A stretch of 32,500 bases of DNA from Prorocentrum cordatum (lineage: Eukaryota; Sar; Dinophyceae; Prorocentrales; Prorocentraceae). The translations under genes and the position numbers were made by a program. Position 1 is the first letter of the stretch. The number at the start of each line of letters is the position of its first letter. The stretch lies in the NCBI GenBank assembly GCA_963575745.1, contig CAUYUJ010015758.1:1-32500 (forward strand). The letters run 5' to 3'. The notes beneath the pieces were generated by a model. It saw only the letters and a program-made list of their open reading frames with translations. It had not been told where the DNA came from and did not search any database. Positions 18,403 to 26,943 of the stretch are shown here, one piece after another.

Positions 18403-18914
18403 GTGACGTGCTGGCCTTCCTCGTTCACTGGAGAGCGCCGGGCATCAGGGAGGGGCAGCCTGTCTATCTTGATAACCACCAGCGCGCCATTTTCAGTATG
18501 TCGATCCTCCCAGGCCTTCACTTTCGTGCGATGCCGAACGCAATGGTCGTTCATCCTGATGTAGGCATCCGAATGTTGAAAGCGAAGGCTGAGGGTAGGC
18601 CAACGTTGCCCGCAAACATGTTTCGTTTGAAACGAATGTGGAACACTGGTTTAGAAGCGCAGCGTGTAGGGAGCGTGCTGTGCGGCGAATCTGATTTGTG
18701 TTTGTATTGCTCGAGGGGGCACGATCACGATGGGCCCAGGGGCAACCTGTATCGTTGCTGGCAATGCTTGCAATGCTTTCACGATTGTTGCTCGGGACTT
18801 CTGCGGGATGCCCTGCCTCATTTCGATTGGCGCGCAGTGGAAGTGCCCGCAGGCGCAATGCCAGTGTTCCCTCGGCCAGCGCTGTGCCATCTATGTCTCA
18901 GCGAGTATGCATGA
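18403..18914 (+). CDS. Gene A 3' exon, PHD/RING-like zinc finger
   Basis: It continues the frame as GDVLAFLVHWRAPGIREG and ends at a stop at 18912-18914. The C-terminal third holds CLYCSRGHDHDG, CWQCLQCFHDCC and CHLCLSEYA (about residues 1251-1318 of the assembled protein). This gives a C-x2-C ... H ... C-x2-C-x2-C-F-H-x2-C ... C-x2-C ligand pattern typical of a cross-braced PHD or RING-variant finger. Such fingers bind histone tails or mediate ubiquitin transfer, but which one applies cannot be told here. The five exons from 13493 total 3,969 bases, exactly 1,323 codons including the stop. That agreement of phases is the main evidence that they form one gene. Confidence 0.7.
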
Positions 18915-19680
18915 GCTGCATGAACCCCCAGTTGGGCTGGGGCCCATTTATGGGGGCAGGCAGGGATGGGGGATCTTGTAAGAAACGGACAGGGAACTGA
19001 AGATGAGGATCGCGAGAGGATAAGTGGGGGCGAAGGAGGAAGGAGGAGGAACAGGGTAGGGTGAACAAGCCATCCAGAGTCTCACTAGTTTGGAAGCTAA
19101 GTTGTCATGCTGATGTTGCCCAGGGATCGCAGCGTCAGCCAGCACTGTCTCAGCCTGTCAGCCAAACGATCCACTCATGCACCCTTCCCCCTGTTGGCCC
19201 GCGCTTGCTCCTCTCTCCGCCGCCTGGGGGCTCCTCGGCATCGCGAGCTCGGTGGCCACGCTCGGGGCCGTCAGCAGGCAGCCCAGCAGCTGCCTCCCCG
19301 CCAGCCCCTTTTCTCTCTCGCCATGCTGCTGCCGCTGCAATCATAAGATCATTGACATTATTATTGGCGTCGAGCAGTATCTCTCATCATCATCATCGTT
19401 GCAATCGCCAGGATTGTCAGCAACAGCGTCTACTTCGCATCAATATCGCCGCTAACGCTGGCATCGCCACAACCAATATTAAGATTGCAATGGCCGCTAT
19501 CCCTGCATATCATATCACTGCCGCCGTCGCAGCGTGTTCTGTCACAACAACACAATACAAAACACGTTAAACATAATGAGCGTCATCGACTGCTATGGCT
19601 AGTGGTTGCAACGCAGCAAGTCTACAGCTCTGGAGGGGAGACAATACATTGCATGATGCAAGCAAACATCGATCATGAAC
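18915..19680. other. Spacer between gene A and the 30-bp satellite
   Basis: Mixed composition with ATCATCATC and CAACAACA microsatellite bits and short frames. I see no gene. Part is presumably the 3' untranslated region of gene A; no AATAAA signal stands out. Confidence 0.45.
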
Positions 19681-19684
19681 TGAG

Positions 19685-20330
19685 GTGGTTCACTACAGAC
19701 CCCCCCCACCTCTGACAAAGATGGTTCACTACATACCCCTCTGACAGGGATGATTCACTACAGACCCCACCCTGATCAGGATGGTTCACTACAGACCCCC
19801 CCTGACCGGGATGGTTCACTACGGACCCCCCCCTGACCGGGATGGTTCACTACAGACCCACCCTGACCGGGATGGTTCACTACGGACCCCCCCTGACCGG
19901 GATGGTTCACTACAGACCCCCCCTGACCAAGATGGTTCACTACAGACCCCCCCCCTGACCAAGATGGTTCACTACAGACCCCCCCCCTGACCGGGATGGT
20001 TCACTACAGACCCCCCCTGACCGGGATGGTTCACTACAGACCCCCTCCCTGACCGGGATGGTTCACTACAGACCCCCCCCTGACGGGATGGACCCCCCCC
20101 TGACCGGGATGGTTCACTACTAGACCCCCCCCCTGACCGGGATGGTTCACTACAGACCCCCCCCTGACCACTACCCCCTGACCGGGATGGTTCACTACGG
20201 ACCCCCCCCTGACCGGGATGGTTCACTACAGACCCCCCCCCTGACCAGGATGGTTCACTACAGACCCCCCCTGACCGGGATGGTTCACTACAGACCCCTC
20301 CCCCTGACTGGGATGATTCACTACAGACTC
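19685..20330. repeat. ~30-bp satellite, about 20 copies
   Basis: Unit GATGGTTCACTACAGACC + C-run + TGACCGG, 28-32 bases. Its length varies mainly in the C-run (5 to 9 C). I count about 20 TTCACTAC cores. One unit near 20085 has lost the core, and one near 20160-20175 is truncated. Edge copies are the most diverged (GATGATTCACTAC). It ends about 120 bases before the spliced-leader relic of the methyltransferase gene. Frames on either strand give only repeat peptides. Confidence 0.97.
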
Positions 20331-20448
20331 CGCTCCTTCGACCGATATGAGGCACCGTGGTCTCCACCCGCAGGAAGGAGCAACAGCCAGCGATTCGATC
20401 AATGTCTTGTGAATTTCTGGTGCTAATTTCTGTGGGCTGTGTGCCATG

Positions 20449-20470
20449 TCCGTAGCCATTTTGGCTTAAT
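20449..20470 (+). other. Dinoflagellate spliced-leader relic at the 5' end of gene C
   Basis: The 22-base leader of dinoflagellate mRNAs matches here at 20 of 22 positions (TCCGTAGCCATTTTGGCTTAAT; only positions 19 and 22 differ). It is 34 bases before the ATG of gene C. Leaders are normally added in trans, so a genomic copy directly 5' of a gene means that a mature mRNA was reverse-transcribed and reinserted. The TAG inside the relic (20453-20455) can serve again as a trans-splice acceptor. Confidence 0.93.
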
Positions 20471-20504
20471 TATGCTGAATTCGTTTTGTTTTTGACTCGT
20501 TGCG

Positions 20505-22028
20505 ATGACGCAACCACCTCCGCAACCGACTCCAATTCCAACAGTTCGATCTTTAGACGATGCACAACGATGGGTTGAACATTGCCTGGGTGTTCTGATT
20601 CGTCAAGATCCTGGGCTTAGCCTGCGTTCGATGGCTCACTGCATGCGCCAGACCACCATTTCATCAGCCTTCAGTGGTACAGGTGGCGGCGAGAACGCAT
20701 ACTCCGCATTGTCACGCGGAGTTCATTATTTTGCTGGGTTGCCATTCGAGCACGCCAGGTGCATCTGGGCATGCGAACTCCTCCAAGAGTCCAGGAACGA
20801 ACTCATGATGTTGGATCGGCCTCCAGAACATGTGTTTGGCGACATCTGCGACTTCATCAGGCCGTCTATCAGAGGCACGCTCAAGCAGCATGCGCCCACC
20901 ATGTGCTTCGAAGATTTGGTGCGGATTTTCATTCATGGTCCAGTATCGCCCCTTGCAGACCGCGGCAGCACTTGCGACGTACATCCTGATTGCGCGTGCT
21001 CCTGCACGCGGGCAACTATTCACATGGCAGGCACCATGTGCGTCGCGTGGTCGAATCTAGGGCTTCATCTCGGCGCTTCTGGCGATGCTGTGTTAAGTTT
21101 TTTTGTTTGGCTGCGACAAAGGCTTGACCTTCAGGAGGACGGCGTCCTCCACGAGAATGTGCCGCAGTTCGCTGTGAAGATGTTCGAGCAGTTCTTCTCC
21201 GAGCACTACATCGTGCACTCATGCGTCGTGAAGGCCACCGACCTTGGCCAGCTGGCGAACAGGGAGAGACGTCTGACTTGGTTACAGCACAAGCGCACAG
21301 TCGTCACGCGTTTGGTAGCAAGCCCGCCATGGGGTCAAGGATTCGCGTCTCTCTTCAACCGCAACTTGCAGACCACTTGGCACGACTTGATGGTGGCACA
21401 AGAGCCTGAATTGCTGGAAGAGATTGCTTCGATGACTGGTCGCCGCGCTGGTGCACAAGACCCAGCGTACCTCGCATCTCGGCCAACGCAGCGTGTTCCA
21501 CCGATGAATCGATTCATGAGCTGCCTAAGCAATTGGGAGCTCCAGTTTCTTGACATGTATTACCAGCTTTGCCCGAATGGCGTTGCGTTCCTGAGGTTCT
21601 CGCCGTGGACTTACCCATCCCACAACGAAGGCTCCAAGACCATGCTGTGCATCATCAAGAGCCCTGGGCTGTACTGGAGCTTTCCTCACGGCAGGTGGCT
21701 TACCACCCGCGAGCTTCTCCTGGCCCACAACTACAACACTTGCCAGCAGTACTTTGGCGAGACCACGTCTTTCAGCAAGAGCCGCGCCTCGTTCGGTTTC
21801 GGCGCCAGGTCGAGGGTTATGGTCAATGAGCAGGTTGGCAACGGCATGAGCTTGTCAATGATGGGCCTTGCCATATTATGGTGGTTTGTTTTCCAGAGGC
21901 TGGCCCAGCACCCTGCCAGCGGCGATGGCAATGATCCAGATGTTGGTGGATCTAAGGGGTCTTGCCTCGCCAGTGCCATTCTCGCCGCCAGCACGCGACG
22001 AAAGCGCAGTCGTGCCACTCCGGCGTAG
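20505..22028 (+). CDS. C5-cytosine DNA methyltransferase-like protein
   Basis: 507 residues in a single exon. The conserved C5-methyltransferase motifs appear in order: I, AFSGTGGGENAYSAL (about 55-69), for S-adenosylmethionine binding; II, WACEL (88-92); III, GDICDF (112-117); IV, GTMCVAWSNLG with the candidate catalytic Cys179; VI, HENVPQF (216-222); VIII, NRERRLTWLQHKR (252-264); and X, EQVGNGMSLSMMGLAI (about 442-457). The usual Pro-Cys of motif IV is Met-Cys. The region between VIII and X would be the target recognition domain. A short Pro-rich N-terminus and a basic C-terminus (STRRKRSR) flank the domain; the latter could be a nuclear signal. The ATG follows the leader relic by 34 bases and no in-frame start precedes it. 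Lack of introns fits retroposition. Activity on DNA (rather than RNA or none) is inference. Confidence 0.88.
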   Translation: MTQPPPQPTPIPTVRSLDDAQRWVEHCLGVLIRQDPGLSLRSMAHCMRQTTISSAFSGTGGGENAYSALSRGVHYFAGLPFEHARCIWACELLQESRNELMMLDRPPEHVFGDICDFIRPSIRGTLKQHAPTMCFEDLVRIFIHGPVSPLADRGSTCDVHPDCACSCTRATIHMAGTMCVAWSNLGLHLGASGDAVLSFFVWLRQRLDLQEDGVLHENVPQFAVKMFEQFFSEHYIVHSCVVKATDLGQLANRERRLTWLQHKRTVVTRLVASPPWGQGFASLFNRNLQTTWHDLMVAQEPELLEEIASMTGRRAGAQDPAYLASRPTQRVPPMNRFMSCLSNWELQFLDMYYQLCPNGVAFLRFSPWTYPSHNEGSKTMLCIIKSPGLYWSFPHGRWLTTRELLLAHNYNTCQQYFGETTSFSKSRASFGFGARSRVMVNEQVGNGMSLSMMGLAILWWFVFQRLAQHPASGDGNDPDVGGSKGSCLASAILAASTRRKRSRATPA

Positions 22029-22800
22029 GTGCGGGCACAGTGCGGCGCAGTGCGGCACAGTCAGCACATGCATACACAGACAGCGTCCAACTTCTCATGG
22101 AGACGCTGCGCGTCGCATTGGGGAGACAGTGGCTGTGCAATACAGTTGCTGCAGCGCGGCAGTGCGTCTGAACTAAGCTGATGAGGGGGATAGTGAGGAG
22201 ATGCGTTTCGAGGGGGATCAAGGGCTTCAAAATAACGGGGGCCCTCTAACCAGCTCCGATCACCAGAGGAGGATTGGAGGAGGAGGAGGAGGAGGAGGAA
22301 AGGATGAGGAGGGCGAGGAGGTGGAAGGGTGAGCACCCAAAAAATCAGCCTGAGGTGGGTGAGGCCGAGGCCCGAGGAGGAGGAGGAGGAGGGAAATGAA
22401 AGATCGAGGAGGGAGGCAAGACGAAGTTGCTGCGTGCTCTGCGTACTCTGCCCCTTCTGCCCCCTCCTCTGGCTGGCCCAGTGGCCTCGTCCTGCAGGTC
22501 CAGCAAGCGGCGTGCCGCAAGCCCCCGACGGGAGGCAGTCTCTCAGGAGGTCAGAAGGGCAAGAAAAGGAAAGGGAGGACTGAAGAGGGCGGGCGTAGGA
22601 GGATAGGGGCGAGGGGGGAGGAGAGGGGAGGAGGAGGAAACTTCGGAGGAAAAGAGAAGATATGAGATGATTGTAATAAGAGAAGAGAGGCACGCAGATA
22701 TGAGATGAGAAGGGCATCTTGCTGTAATCCAGCGTCTGGTGCGATTTCCCCAAGAGGTAAACCAAAGCTAGTCTCGCCAATTAGCCTTGCCCCGCCATCT
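22029..22800. other. Spacer between gene C and gene B
   Basis: It holds CAGTGCGGC.. short repeats (22030-22060), (AGG)n runs at 22263-22300 and 22372-22395, and a purine-rich stretch at 22550-22700. No poly-A tract marks the 3' end of the retroposed gene C. No gene is supported. Confidence 0.45.
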
Positions 22801-22872
22801 TCTTCCCTCCGCCTCCTGCCCCCCTCATCTTCTCATCCCCCGCCTTTTTTGTCCATAGCACCTTTGGGCTTT
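22790..22872 (+). promoter_or_regulatory. Candidate trans-splice acceptor of gene B with a faint leader relic
   Basis: A pyrimidine-rich tract (22797-22850, ending CCTTTTTT) runs into GTCCATAG (AG at 22857-22858), 115 bases before the ATG of gene B. TCCATAGCACCTTTGGGCTTT around it resembles the spliced leader weakly, with several substitutions and an insertion. The acceptor is plausible; the relic is doubtful. Confidence 0.35.
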
Positions 22873-22973
22873 GGCATTGCCCAGTGGCCACTGGAGTGGC
22901 CTACAGCAGTCAGCACACCAGCGCGCGCCCTTTGATCAGACTCGTCAGAATCAGACCCGCCTGACCAGACTCG

Positions 22974-23671
22974 ATGCCGGCGCCCAAGGCTTCTCCGCCA
23001 GCGTCTCCTTCTGTCCCCCCGAAGTCTCTCAAGAAGGGGAAGGCGAGTGCGAAGTCGAAGGCCGCCGCGCAGGGCCTCTCGTCTCAGCCGAGCGACCCCG
23101 CATCGCCGGCGCCCAAGTCAGGTTCGAAGGCGCAGAAGGCCGCAGCACCAAAGGCGGCAGCATCGGCAGCAGCAGCGGCAGCAGCCGCGAGCGGGGCAGC
23201 GGCAGCAGCAGCGGCCGCTCCGGTGGCGAAGCAGCCGGCCCAGCAGGCGCAGCAGCCGAAGCACGTGTCAGTTGGCGGCGGTGCATCTTCATCAGGCAGC
23301 CACGCTGGCGGCATGATGGCTCCGCAGATGCATATCCCAGTGCCGAAGGCCGTTCCTATGCCCGGTGGGTACGTGCCTGCTGCGCTCGAGTACGAGGGGC
23401 AGGCGCTGCTCGACATCTTGGAGCGCGACCCCAACGGCGTCATCGCGAACGACATCCTCTACGGGCCCCGCCTCAACAACGAGCAGCGTTTCAAGGGGAT
23501 CCACGGGGCTATTCGCTATCGCCTGTACCTGAAGCACTACGCTGTCGATCGGAACGCGACGCTCTTTCCATTCGTGACGGCGGCCGCAGAGAACCAGCCG
23601 CCCAGGCCATTGAAGAACTTCGAGGTGCCCGAGATTAGCGCTGGGGCCGGCGGTGGGACGACAGCTGTCAG
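22974..23671 (+). CDS. Gene B exon 1, Ala/Lys/Pro-rich N-terminus
   Basis: It starts at the first in-frame ATG after the candidate trans-splice acceptor. The first 150 residues are low-complexity, rich in Ala, Lys, Pro, Ser and Gln (SLKKGKASAKSKAAAQG, then poly-Ala), likely disordered and DNA- or RNA-contacting. From about residue 155 a folded segment begins (YEGQALLDILERDPNG, FKGIHGAIRYRLYLKHYAV). It ends GCT GTC AG|GC, phase 2. Without splicing the frame stops at 23796-23798. I do not recognise the protein. Confidence 0.8.
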
Positions 23672-23842
23672 GCCGACCAGCCATCACTGGGGGAGCTGTG
23701 GTCCTTACCGTCCTTATCCTTACCCCCCAGGGGGAACCCATCGCATCGACGATCTCCCGAGAGTGGTGTCGAAATCGATGGGTCCCCCAGGGGGGTAAGG
23801 GCGGCAAGGAGGTAAGGACCACAATTGTGGCTGGCCTGTCAG
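23672..23842 (+). mobile_element. Gene B intron 1: 171-bp introner-like element
   Basis: GC-AG intron, phase 2. CTGTCAGG occurs across both junctions (23665-23672 and 23837-23844), so excision at AG|G restores one copy. Inside, two long arms are near-perfect inverted repeats: 23697-23750 (TGTGGTCCTTACC..) and 23768-23823 (the reverse complement), with a 17-base loop. Shorter GGCC.AGCCA-like inverted sequence extends the arms almost to the splice sites. So the intron is nearly all one terminal-inverted-repeat element with a target duplication. Its length is a multiple of three but it contains an in-frame stop. Confidence 0.85.
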
Positions 23843-24995
23843 GGCGCTGTCGCGGCATCAGCGCAACAACCGCAAGCAGACGGCGGTCGTGGTGCAGTAC
23901 AGTCAGAAGATCTTGCAGGAGGGCGTCTACAGTGACTTCAGGGGGAGACTCCAGGCTGTCCAGACTGATGTCGACTACAAGTTTGCCATGACAGGAGGTG
24001 CGACGATGGTGGAGGCGTTCTATCATGGTTTTGAGCAGGAGCCCACCAACGATCACATCGCCCAGGTCATTCTCAACGGGTTCGAGGGCGCTACCATCTG
24101 GGGCCGGCGCATGCCGAACGATTCAATCGACTGGTACAAGTCGGAGGCGAATCGGTGGCACCACGGCTCCACATACAACTTCATTGAGAACCTGCGCGAC
24201 ATCGCGAATGCCGAGGCACAGTGGGCGGCCCACCGCGCCACCCACAACATCTCAGTGCGGAGTTGCCCGACAGCGGGCGAGTTCAGGTACGAGAAAGTGC
24301 ACGAGCGCTTCATCAAGGAGAACTTCCCTCAGAAGTTCAAGAACTGGATGCACTACGACAACATGAAGAAGGCTGTTCACACTATGATGTCCAACGACGT
24401 GCTGTCTTCGTTCACCTCCTTCGCCGAGGGAGAGTGCGACTTTACCAACGTATCGCTTGACAACTCGGCGGTGGCGACCCTGCTGATGGAGGTCACGCAG
24501 CTGTTCGAGCACAACTTCAAGGGCTACATTTCCAAAGAACTCTACGAGGCATCTCTGCTGGAGGCCACGAAATTCGTCATGCCACTCCTGCAGAAGCCTG
24601 GCCGGATCGACGTGCAGTGGATCATGCGCGACCACTCGTCCAGGAACCTCTTCCAACGCCTGCTGTGTCCCATGGCGCCTGGCCTGAGCAAGGTGCACAT
24701 GAAGTACGAGAAGGACAAGAAGAAGAAGAGGGGCACTGACGCAGGTGATGGTGCTCCTGCGGCGAAGAGGGCGAAGAGCAAGAAGGCCTCGCAACCAGCA
24801 GTCCTCACCGCCACTGAGGACTTGGCCAGGGCCCCCGACGGCAGGGACAAATACTTCCTCGACGACCTTTGCGCTTGCGTCGACTTCCCGCTGAACTTCC
24901 TCGAGAAGGGCGACATCGACTGGGATGCCGTCGGTCGCGCGATCAGCATCGGCATGACCTTCTGCTTTCAAGGGAAGGTCGAGATCAACGGCAAG
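23843..24995 (+). CDS. Gene B exon 2, unknown globular region
   Basis: It continues in frame as RALSRHQRNNRKQTAVVVQY and covers residues 233-617. Composition is that of a folded, aromatic-rich protein (FYHGFEQEPTNDHIAQVIL, SIDWYKSEANRWHHGSTYN, FPQKFKNWMHYDNMKKAVH). Near residues 520-545 two basic clusters (KYEKDKKKKRG and PAAKRAKSKK) resemble a bipartite nuclear localisation signal. The segment after that (DKYFLDDLCACVDFPLNFL) is again folded. It ends AAC GGC AAG|GAC, phase 0, a GA donor. No catalytic motif is recognisable. Confidence 0.85.
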
Positions 24996-25299
24996 GACAA
25001 TCCTCCTCTCCCCGCTCCTCCTCTTCTCTTCTCCTCCTGTCCTCCTGTCCTCCTCCTCCTCCTCCTCTTCCTCCTCCTCCTGTTCCACCTCATCCTTTTC
25101 CTCCGACCCCCTTCCCCTCCTCTTTCTCCCTCCTCCGAATCACGTTCCCTCCTCTGTCACTTCATCGGTCCCCCCTCGCTCGTGATCCCCCTCCCTCCGC
25201 CCTTTTCTCGCCCAACTTCCCTCGCTCGTGCTCTCGTGATTCCTCCTCCTTCTCTCCTCTCCCTCCGCCCTTCCTTTTTTTGTTTGCGAATCCTCTCAG
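24996..25299 (+). other. Gene B intron 2, GA-AG, 304 bp, pyrimidine-rich
   Basis: Donor GGCAAG|GACAAT, acceptor CTCTCAG|GAGTAC; AG|GA is shared by both junctions. Nearly the whole intron is C/T on the + strand, with a (TCC)n core (25040-25085). Frames through it give Pro/Leu/Ser only. Joining the exons in phase gives INGK-EYDAWSNV. Confidence 0.85.
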
Positions 25300-26943
25300 G
25301 AGTACGACGCGTGGTCCAACGTGCGACCTGCTGTGCAGCAGGAGGTGATCAAGTCCCACATGGTCTTCTACAGGAACTCGCTTCCGAACGTGTCAGCTGA
25401 TGCCTCTTCGAGCGAGGTGGCCGACGCAGTGACTGCGCGTTTGGGTCACGAGGATGGCGTCCCCCTCCAGACATCTGCTGTCGCTGACAACCTCATCCAG
25501 ACTAAGGTTGATTCTATCATCGGTGCGTTCAACAGCCAGACCTTCATCTTGGGGGTGACCACCTTCGCTAGCATGAACAACATGAAGAGCAAGCCCGCCC
25601 TCCAACCAGCTTTCGCTAATATCCAGCATGAGGTCGGCCGGCGGATGAACGACATGGGCTGTTCCGTCGATATCATCGACTCCCACGTGCCCTTGAGGAC
25701 TCTCCTCTTCGTAGTGTTCGAAGTGTGTTCGACGGTGTTTCCCAAGGGCATGTTCCACTTCATCTGGGGCGTGGCCGCGCTGTCTGCCGAGGAGCCGCTG
25801 GCGCCGCTCAGCGCGCTCTCCTACGGGGCCATCGCCGACAGGGAGTCGCTCCAGGCATTCATTCGCCTTCGGGCATCTTACCTTCGAGAGATCTTGAACA
25901 CGATGGCGAGCGGGCCCTCGCGCCTTACGACGGAGGACTGCACTGCGCACGTCTTCGAGATCACGAACCGCATGGACGCCATCGGGATGATGGACTGCTC
26001 GCAGATCACCGGAGAGCAGTGGGTGAATAGCCACTCCAGCGTGAACGCAGTTTTCGTGGGCACCTACGACGAGGAGAAACTCGAGACAGTCCTCCTCAAA
26101 GCTGCTGCGGCCACGTCTTCTGCTTCTTCCCCTTCGCACGTGGCGGAGTCGGAGTCGCCGCCGACGCCAGCGCCGGCTGCCGCTCCAGAGACTCGTGGCT
26201 TCCTTGCTGCGGCTGCTGCGGCTGCTGCTTCTGCGGAGCCTGAGGAGGAGGACGCGACGGTCTCGATTGCAGCCCTCAAGCTCAAGCTTCACCATTCATC
26301 TGGAACCAGCGGGGCCGTCATCAAGGCCTTCATCAAGTCGTTGGAGGCGTGGTTGCTCCAGCAGGTCAGTGGCATCGTGGTGAGCGACGACGGTGAGACC
26401 TTCTTCAGGCCAGACGCGCGCTTGGACAGCATCAAAGTGAACCCCAAGGCCAAGCCGCTGAGGTTGATGGCCGAGGCTATGCCCAAGAACTTGCGCCTGA
26501 ATTTCTCAGGCCGCGTCGTGCAGTTGCCAGTTATCGGGAGTTTGCCATTGTGCCAGGCGTTTGGCGTCCACTTCTTCGTGGCCAGCGGCAGCGAGTACGA
26601 CAACCTTGACAACCCCGACGCTCTGCAGATTGCCTGGCTCGTGAAGACTGCGACGAAGAGCGCGGCAGTCACCATGAGCGTCGTCAAGTCGACAGTGCCC
26701 TACGAGTTCGTCTACAACGCGGGCGTGCAGATCAAGGTCGTGACCGACGTGACGCTCCACAGCCTGGTGCCCGATGCAGACTGGATCGAATGCAACACCG
26801 AGCTGGTTCGCCCCAAGATCGACGCGATGATCACCAAGGAGACCGCGCCGCCAGCCAAGGCGCCCACTCCCGAGCAGGTCGCAGCCAAGGACCTGAAGGA
26901 CTTGAAGGGTAAGTGGAAGCCCTGCGCCCACCTCTTCAAGTAG
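25300..26943 (+). CDS. Gene B exon 3, unknown, C-terminal half
   Basis: 547 codons to a stop at 26941-26943, covering residues 618-1164. It begins EYDAWSNVRPAVQQEVI. Notable stretches are DSIIGAFNSQTFILGVTTF, LLFVVFEVCSTVFPKGMFHF (hydrophobic but too short and mixed to be a clear membrane helix), a poly-Ala/Pro/Glu linker (about 26110-26260), then KAFIKSLEAWLLQQVSG, FFVASGSEYDNLDNPDALQ and a Lys/Pro-rich tail. With exons 1 and 2 the gene totals 3,495 coding bases, exactly 1,165 codons including the stop. I do not recognise a family; a structural or chromatin role is possible but unproven. Confidence 0.88.
   Translation, partial: EYDAWSNVRPAVQQEVIKSHMVFYRNSLPNVSADASSSEVADAVTARLGHEDGVPLQTSAVADNLIQTKVDSIIGAFNSQTFILGVTTFASMNNMKSKPALQPAFANIQHEVGRRMNDMGCSVDIIDSHVPLRTLLFVVFEVCSTVFPKGMFHFIWGVAALSAEEPLAPLSALSYGAIADRESLQAFIRLRASYLREILNTMASGPSRLTTEDCTAHVFEITNRMDAIGMMDCSQITGEQWVNSHSSVNAVFVGTYDEEKLETVLLKAAAATSSASSPSHVAESESPPTPAPAAAPETRGFLAAAAAAAASAEPEEEDATVSIAALKLKLHHSSGTSGAVIKAFIKSLEAWLLQQVSGIVVSDDGETFFRPDARLDSIKVNPKAKPLRLMAEAMPKNLRLNFSGRVVQLPVIGSLPLCQAFGVHFFVASGSEYDNLDNPDALQIAWLVKTATKSAAVTMSVVKSTVPYEFVYNAGVQIKVVTDVTLHSLVPDADWIECNTELVRPKIDAMITKETAPPAKAPTPEQVAAKDLKDLKGKWKPCAHLFK

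Noticed and set aside
19685-20330. CRISPR array, because of about 20 regular 30-bp repeats
   Set aside because: The units are directly adjacent with no unique spacers, and the genome is eukaryotic.
24252-25088. 278-codon minus-strand frame opposite gene B
   Set aside because: An antisense shadow of the GC-rich exon 2; its content is explained by codon bias, and it runs into the intron's (TCC)n as poly-Glu.
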